Assembly: GCA_947452875.1 (NCBI GenBank)
Contig: CANGEZ010000074.1
Span: forward strand, 1-8,536
Length of the DNA: 8,536 bases
Direction of reading: 5' to 3'
DNA from: Chitinophagaceae bacterium
GTDB lineage: Bacteria; Bacteroidota; Bacteroidia; Chitinophagales; Chitinophagaceae
In this document: one piece after another, positions 5,904 to 8,536 of the stretch
How positions within the stretch are numbered: the stretch's first letter is position 1
Layout of the letters: each line of letters opens with the position of its first letter
Translations under genes and position numbers: made by a program
The notes under the pieces: generated by a model
The model's database searches: none
Told to the model about the DNA's origin: nothing
The model's input: the letters and a program-made list of their open reading frames with translations, nothing else

Positions 5904-7994
5904 TTGCAGAAGAGAAAAACAATAATAAGAGACATCAGCTGGCTTTCATTTAACAGCCGGGTATTACAGGAAGCTGCCGACAAAACAGTTCCGCTTAGAG
6001 AAAGAATTAAATTCTTGGGTATATTCTCAAATAACCTCGATGAATTTTTCAGGGTAAGAGTAGCTACACTTAAACGGATGATGCAAATTGAAGCTAAATC
6101 AAGAATGCATTTGGAAATCGACCCGGAAAGTATACTTGAATCCATTCATGAAAAAGTACTCACCTTACAAAATGATTTCGATCAAATTTGGAATGAAATT
6201 CAAAGAGAATTAAAAAAGAAAAAAATCTTTCTCACCAATGAAAAAAAGTTGAACATTCAGCAACAAAAATTCATTCTAAAATATTTCAACGAACAAGTTA
6301 GAAGTAACATTGTGCCCTTGATGATTGAAAGCATTAGTAATTTTCCTGCATTAAATGACAAGTACATCTATCTGGCTTGCACCCTTTCAAAAAAGGATAA
6401 ATCAATCACTGAGAAATTTGCATTAATTCCAGTACCTACCAGAATCTTATCGAGATTCATCATCCTTCCCACAAAAAATACAGAAAAACAAATACTATTA
6501 CTAGAAGACATTATTAGATATTGTTTGCCAAATATTTTTTCTTTTTTCGGATACGACACTTTTTCAGCACATGCCATAAAAGTTACAAGAGATGCTGAAA
6601 TAGACATCGACAATGACGTTTCCACTTCATTCATACAGAAAATTGAAAAAGGATTAAAGAACAGAAAAAAAGGCAAACCGGTGAGACTGGTTTATGACCG
6701 AGAAATACCACCTGCTTTACTTAATTATCTAATTGGTCGATTAGGACTTTCTCATAAAGACAACTTAATACCAGGAGGCAGAATTCATAATTTCAAAGAT
6801 TTCATGAATTTTCCATCTGTAGTTTTTAATGAAAGCAAATTAAGAAAGGAGTCTTTCACGCATCCACATTTAAGAAACACAAATAGTGTATCTAAAGTCG
6901 TTTTGACTAAAGACATTATGCTTCATTTTCCATATCATTCTTTTAATTCAGTGATCGACCTGTTAAGAGAAGCAGCTATCGACCCGGATGTCATCAGCAT
7001 AAAAATTACTTGTTACAGATTGGCCTCTCGTTCTAAAATCATCAATGCTTTAATTAATGCGGTAAGAAATGGAAAGGATGTTACGGTCATGATTGAGCTT
7101 AGAGCCAGATTTGATGAAGAGGCAAATCTGGAATGGAAAACAGCCTTGGAAGAAGCAGGCGTAAAAGTTTTATTGGGTGTTCCTAGAATGAAAATTCATG
7201 CCAAATTGTGCGTCATCAAAAAGAAAATCGACAAAAAATTCATTCATTATGGTTTTGTGAGCACAGGCAATTTAAATGAGAACACAGCTCTTGCTTATGG
7301 AGATCATTGTTTGCTGACTTCCAATAATAACATCATGGCTGATGCTAACAGAATTTTCAGTTATTTAGAAAAGCCATTAAGCAAACAACTTATTTTAAAG
7401 TCATGTAAAACGCTGTTAGTTTCCCCTATCAATATGCGAAACCAAATCGAATTACTAATTGACAAGGAAATAAAACATGCCCATCAAAACAAAAAAGCTG
7501 CTATTACTTTAAAGGTTAATTCACTCAGCGATGAGCTATTGATTGAAAAACTATATGTTGCCGCAAGAGCCGGTGTAGAAATAAAAATGATTATCAGAGG
7601 TATTTGTTGCATGTACACTGAAAATAAAAAATTTAAAACACAAGTTCAAGCCATAAGTATAGTGGATGAATATCTCGAACATGCAAGGGTGATGATTTTT
7701 CATAACAGCGGCCATGAAAAAGTTTATATTTCTTCCTGCGACTGGATGGTAAGAAATATTGACCACAGAGTTGAAGCCGCTTGTCCGGTGCTTGATAAAA
7801 ATCTAATCAACGAAATAAAAGATATCCTCAACATTCAGCTCAAAGACAACATCAAAGCCCGAATCCTAGATAATGAACAACATAATAATTATGTCAACCC
7901 CAGAAACACTAAAAAGGTGAGATCTCAAGTTGATATCTATAATTATCTACACAAAAAGAGAGGCAATTCTGTAATTCCTGACTTTTATATTTGA
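5904..7994 (+). CDS. ppk1: Polyphosphate kinase 1
   Basis: This enzyme reversibly transfers the ATP gamma-phosphate onto inorganic polyphosphate through a phosphohistidine. At 696 residues it matches the usual length (E. coli about 688) and four-domain layout: N domain about 8-112, head domain about 120-315, and two phospholipase-D-like C domains about 325-490 and 500-690. Residues aligned by eye with those I recall from the E. coli enzyme are all present: Asn44 in SNNLDEFF, magnesium-binding Arg372 and Arg402 (within LRARFDEEAN), catalytic His432 in KIHAK, Tyr465, Arg565 in IIRGICC, and His593 in LEHAR. It should therefore be active. The start is TTG directly after an in-frame TAA (5901-5903); the next ATG lies about 58 codons inside, past the conserved SWLSFN and NNLDEFF motifs, so it cannot be the start. 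A Ppx/GppA gene follows in the same direction after 108 bases, forming a polyphosphate pair. Confidence 0.97.
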   Translation: MQKRKTIIRDISWLSFNSRVLQEAADKTVPLRERIKFLGIFSNNLDEFFRVRVATLKRMMQIEAKSRMHLEIDPESILESIHEKVLTLQNDFDQIWNEIQRELKKKKIFLTNEKKLNIQQQKFILKYFNEQVRSNIVPLMIESISNFPALNDKYIYLACTLSKKDKSITEKFALIPVPTRILSRFIILPTKNTEKQILLLEDIIRYCLPNIFSFFGYDTFSAHAIKVTRDAEIDIDNDVSTSFIQKIEKGLKNRKKGKPVRLVYDREIPPALLNYLIGRLGLSHKDNLIPGGRIHNFKDFMNFPSVVFNESKLRKESFTHPHLRNTNSVSKVVLTKDIMLHFPYHSFNSVIDLLREAAIDPDVISIKITCYRLASRSKIINALINAVRNGKDVTVMIELRARFDEEANLEWKTALEEAGVKVLLGVPRMKIHAKLCVIKKKIDKKFIHYGFVSTGNLNENTALAYGDHCLLTSNNNIMADANRIFSYLEKPLSKQLILKSCKTLLVSPINMRNQIELLIDKEIKHAHQNKKAAITLKVNSLSDELLIEKLYVAARAGVEIKMIIRGICCMYTENKKFKTQVQAISIVDEYLEHARVMIFHNSGHEKVYISSCDWMVRNIDHRVEAACPVLDKNLINEIKDILNIQLKDNIKARILDNEQHNNYVNPRNTKKVRSQVDIYNYLHKKRGNSVIPDFYI

Positions 7995-8015
7995 TGACAA
8001 TTGTCATAACGACAA
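7994..8015 (+). promoter_or_regulatory. Perfect 14-bp palindrome plus extra half-site between ppk1 and ppx
   Basis: ATGACAATTGTCAT (7994-8007) equals its own reverse complement and overlaps the last base of the ppk1 stop codon. GACAA recurs at 8011-8015, so TTGTC (8001-8005) can also pair with that copy across a 5-base loop, followed by a T-rich stretch at 8018-8025. It could be a regulator's operator upstream of the ppx promoter, or part of a weak ppk1 terminator. No regulator is assigned. Confidence 0.5.
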
Positions 8016-8050
8016 GTTGATTTTTCATTAATCACATTTGGTGGAAAGTT

Positions 8051-8058
8051 TATCTTAG
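8051..8058 (+). promoter_or_regulatory. Candidate -7 promoter element for the Ppx/GppA gene
   Basis: TATCTTAG matches TAnnTTTG except for one base (A for T). It lies 44 bases before the TTG start, giving a leader of about 38 bases. No clear -33 element is at the expected spacing; a TTTG at 8037-8040 is only 10 bases upstream. Weak support from position in an otherwise gene-free spacer. Confidence 0.35.
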
Positions 8059-8102
8059 CGTTCAAATTTATTTTTACCAAATTTGCACTTCAAACAAAAA
8101 AA

Positions 8103-8536
8103 TTGAAATTAGCCGCAATAGATATAGGTAGTAACGCAGCCAGGCTTTTAATCACGGAGGTGATTGAAGGAATAGACAATACAACATCTTTCAACAAGTT
8201 GAATTTAATTCGTGTGCCCTTAAGATTAGGTTTTGATGTTTTTGAAACAGGCATTATTTCAGAAGAGAAGACACAAATGCTCATTCAAACATTAAAAGCA
8301 TTCCGTCATTTAATCAATGCATATCATGTAGATGCCATCAAAGCCTGTGCTACCAGTGCCATGCGAGATGCAAAAAACACCGACAAAATCCTTTCCATTG
8401 TAAAAAAAGAAACCGGACTTGATGTAGAAGTTATCTCTGGTGAGTTAGAAGCTAATATCGTTTATGAAAACCATATAGCAGAAAACATGGACAAAGACCA
8501 TAGCTATATGTACATTGACGTTGGGGGTGGTAGTAC
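8103..8536 (+). CDS. Ppx/GppA phosphatase family protein, partial (3' end beyond window)
   Basis: The first 144 codons of an ASKHA-fold phosphatase that would act as exopolyphosphatase, releasing phosphate from polyphosphate ends, or hydrolyse pppGpp; sequence alone does not separate the two. Marks are the phosphate-1 loop AAIDIGSNAARLLI (4-17), the CATSAMRDAKN segment typical of the family's first domain, EVISGELEANIVYE, and the phosphate-2 loop IDVGGGST at the window edge (about 138-145). Its place after ppk1 in the same direction favours exopolyphosphatase. The start is TTG at 8103: it places the N-terminal strand exactly as in relatives, and no ATG or GTG lies in frame between it and the ppk1 stop. 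The leader is A-rich without a Shine-Dalgarno site. Truncated only by the window; no internal damage. Confidence 0.95.
   Translation, partial: MKLAAIDIGSNAARLLITEVIEGIDNTTSFNKLNLIRVPLRLGFDVFETGIISEEKTQMLIQTLKAFRHLINAYHVDAIKACATSAMRDAKNTDKILSIVKKETGLDVEVISGELEANIVYENHIAENMDKDHSYMYIDVGGGS

Noticed and set aside
6368..6676. 102-codon minus-strand open frame inside ppk1
   Set aside because: It is antisense to the conserved head domain of PPK1; low-complexity Phe/Ser/Ile composition, no support.
8063..8085. CAAATTT repeated at 8063 and 8078 before ppx
   Set aside because: The words are AT-rich and short, common in this sequence by chance, and CAAATTT also occurs at 51-57. No spacing pattern supports an operator.
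8090..8284. 64-codon minus-strand open frame
   Set aside because: It is antisense to the start of the Ppx/GppA gene, whose plus-strand reading carries the conserved IDIGSN motif.
1..8536. Hidden mobile element, CRISPR, toxin-antitoxin or defence system
   Set aside because: Every stretch over about 110 bases is occupied by a recognised gene or family member. I saw no spaced direct repeats, terminal inverted repeats, transposase motifs or small gene pairs.

Overview
The window reads as ordinary chromosomal sequence from a member of the Bacteroidota, most likely a Chitinophagales- or Sphingobacteriales-type relative. The reasons are low GC, near absence of Shine-Dalgarno sites with A-rich leaders instead, several perfect matches to the Bacteroidota -7 promoter element TAnnTTTG, a DUF4270 lipoprotein (a family essentially limited to this phylum), and the neighbourhood of panC, a short GlgA-like protein, DUF4270 and an LPG-synthase-type membrane protein. 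The genus assignment is inference.

Layout. Positions 1-36 may hold the last codons of a plus-strand gene, facing a terminator hairpin (71-100) that also ends the minus-strand metK (126-1385). metK has its own promoter, placed directly against the terminator (1437-1466) of the next minus-strand unit. That unit is a two-gene operon read leftward from about 3836: a short GlgA-like protein (2989-3801), then a DUF4270 lipoprotein (1472-2962). A divergent 102-bp spacer separates it from rightward genes: panC (3904-4755), a UPF0104/LPG-synthase-TM-type membrane protein (4799-5800), ppk1 (5904-7994) and the start of a Ppx/GppA phosphatase (from 8103, cut by the window end).

Functionally, metK makes S-adenosylmethionine and panC makes pantothenate for coenzyme A. 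ppk1 and the Ppx/GppA gene form a polyphosphate synthesis and degradation pair. The GlgA-like/DUF4270 pair has no established function. The GlgA-like protein has only the N-terminal half of a glycogen synthase and lacks the motifs expected for catalysis, so a product name of 'glycogen synthase' would mislead.

There is no sign of mobile elements, CRISPR, tRNA/rRNA or defence genes, and no gene-free stretch longer than about 110 bases. The points most worth a second look are the degenerate GlgA-like protein and its lipoprotein partner, a 14-bp perfect palindrome with an extra half-site between ppk1 and ppx, and the TTG starts of both polyphosphate genes.
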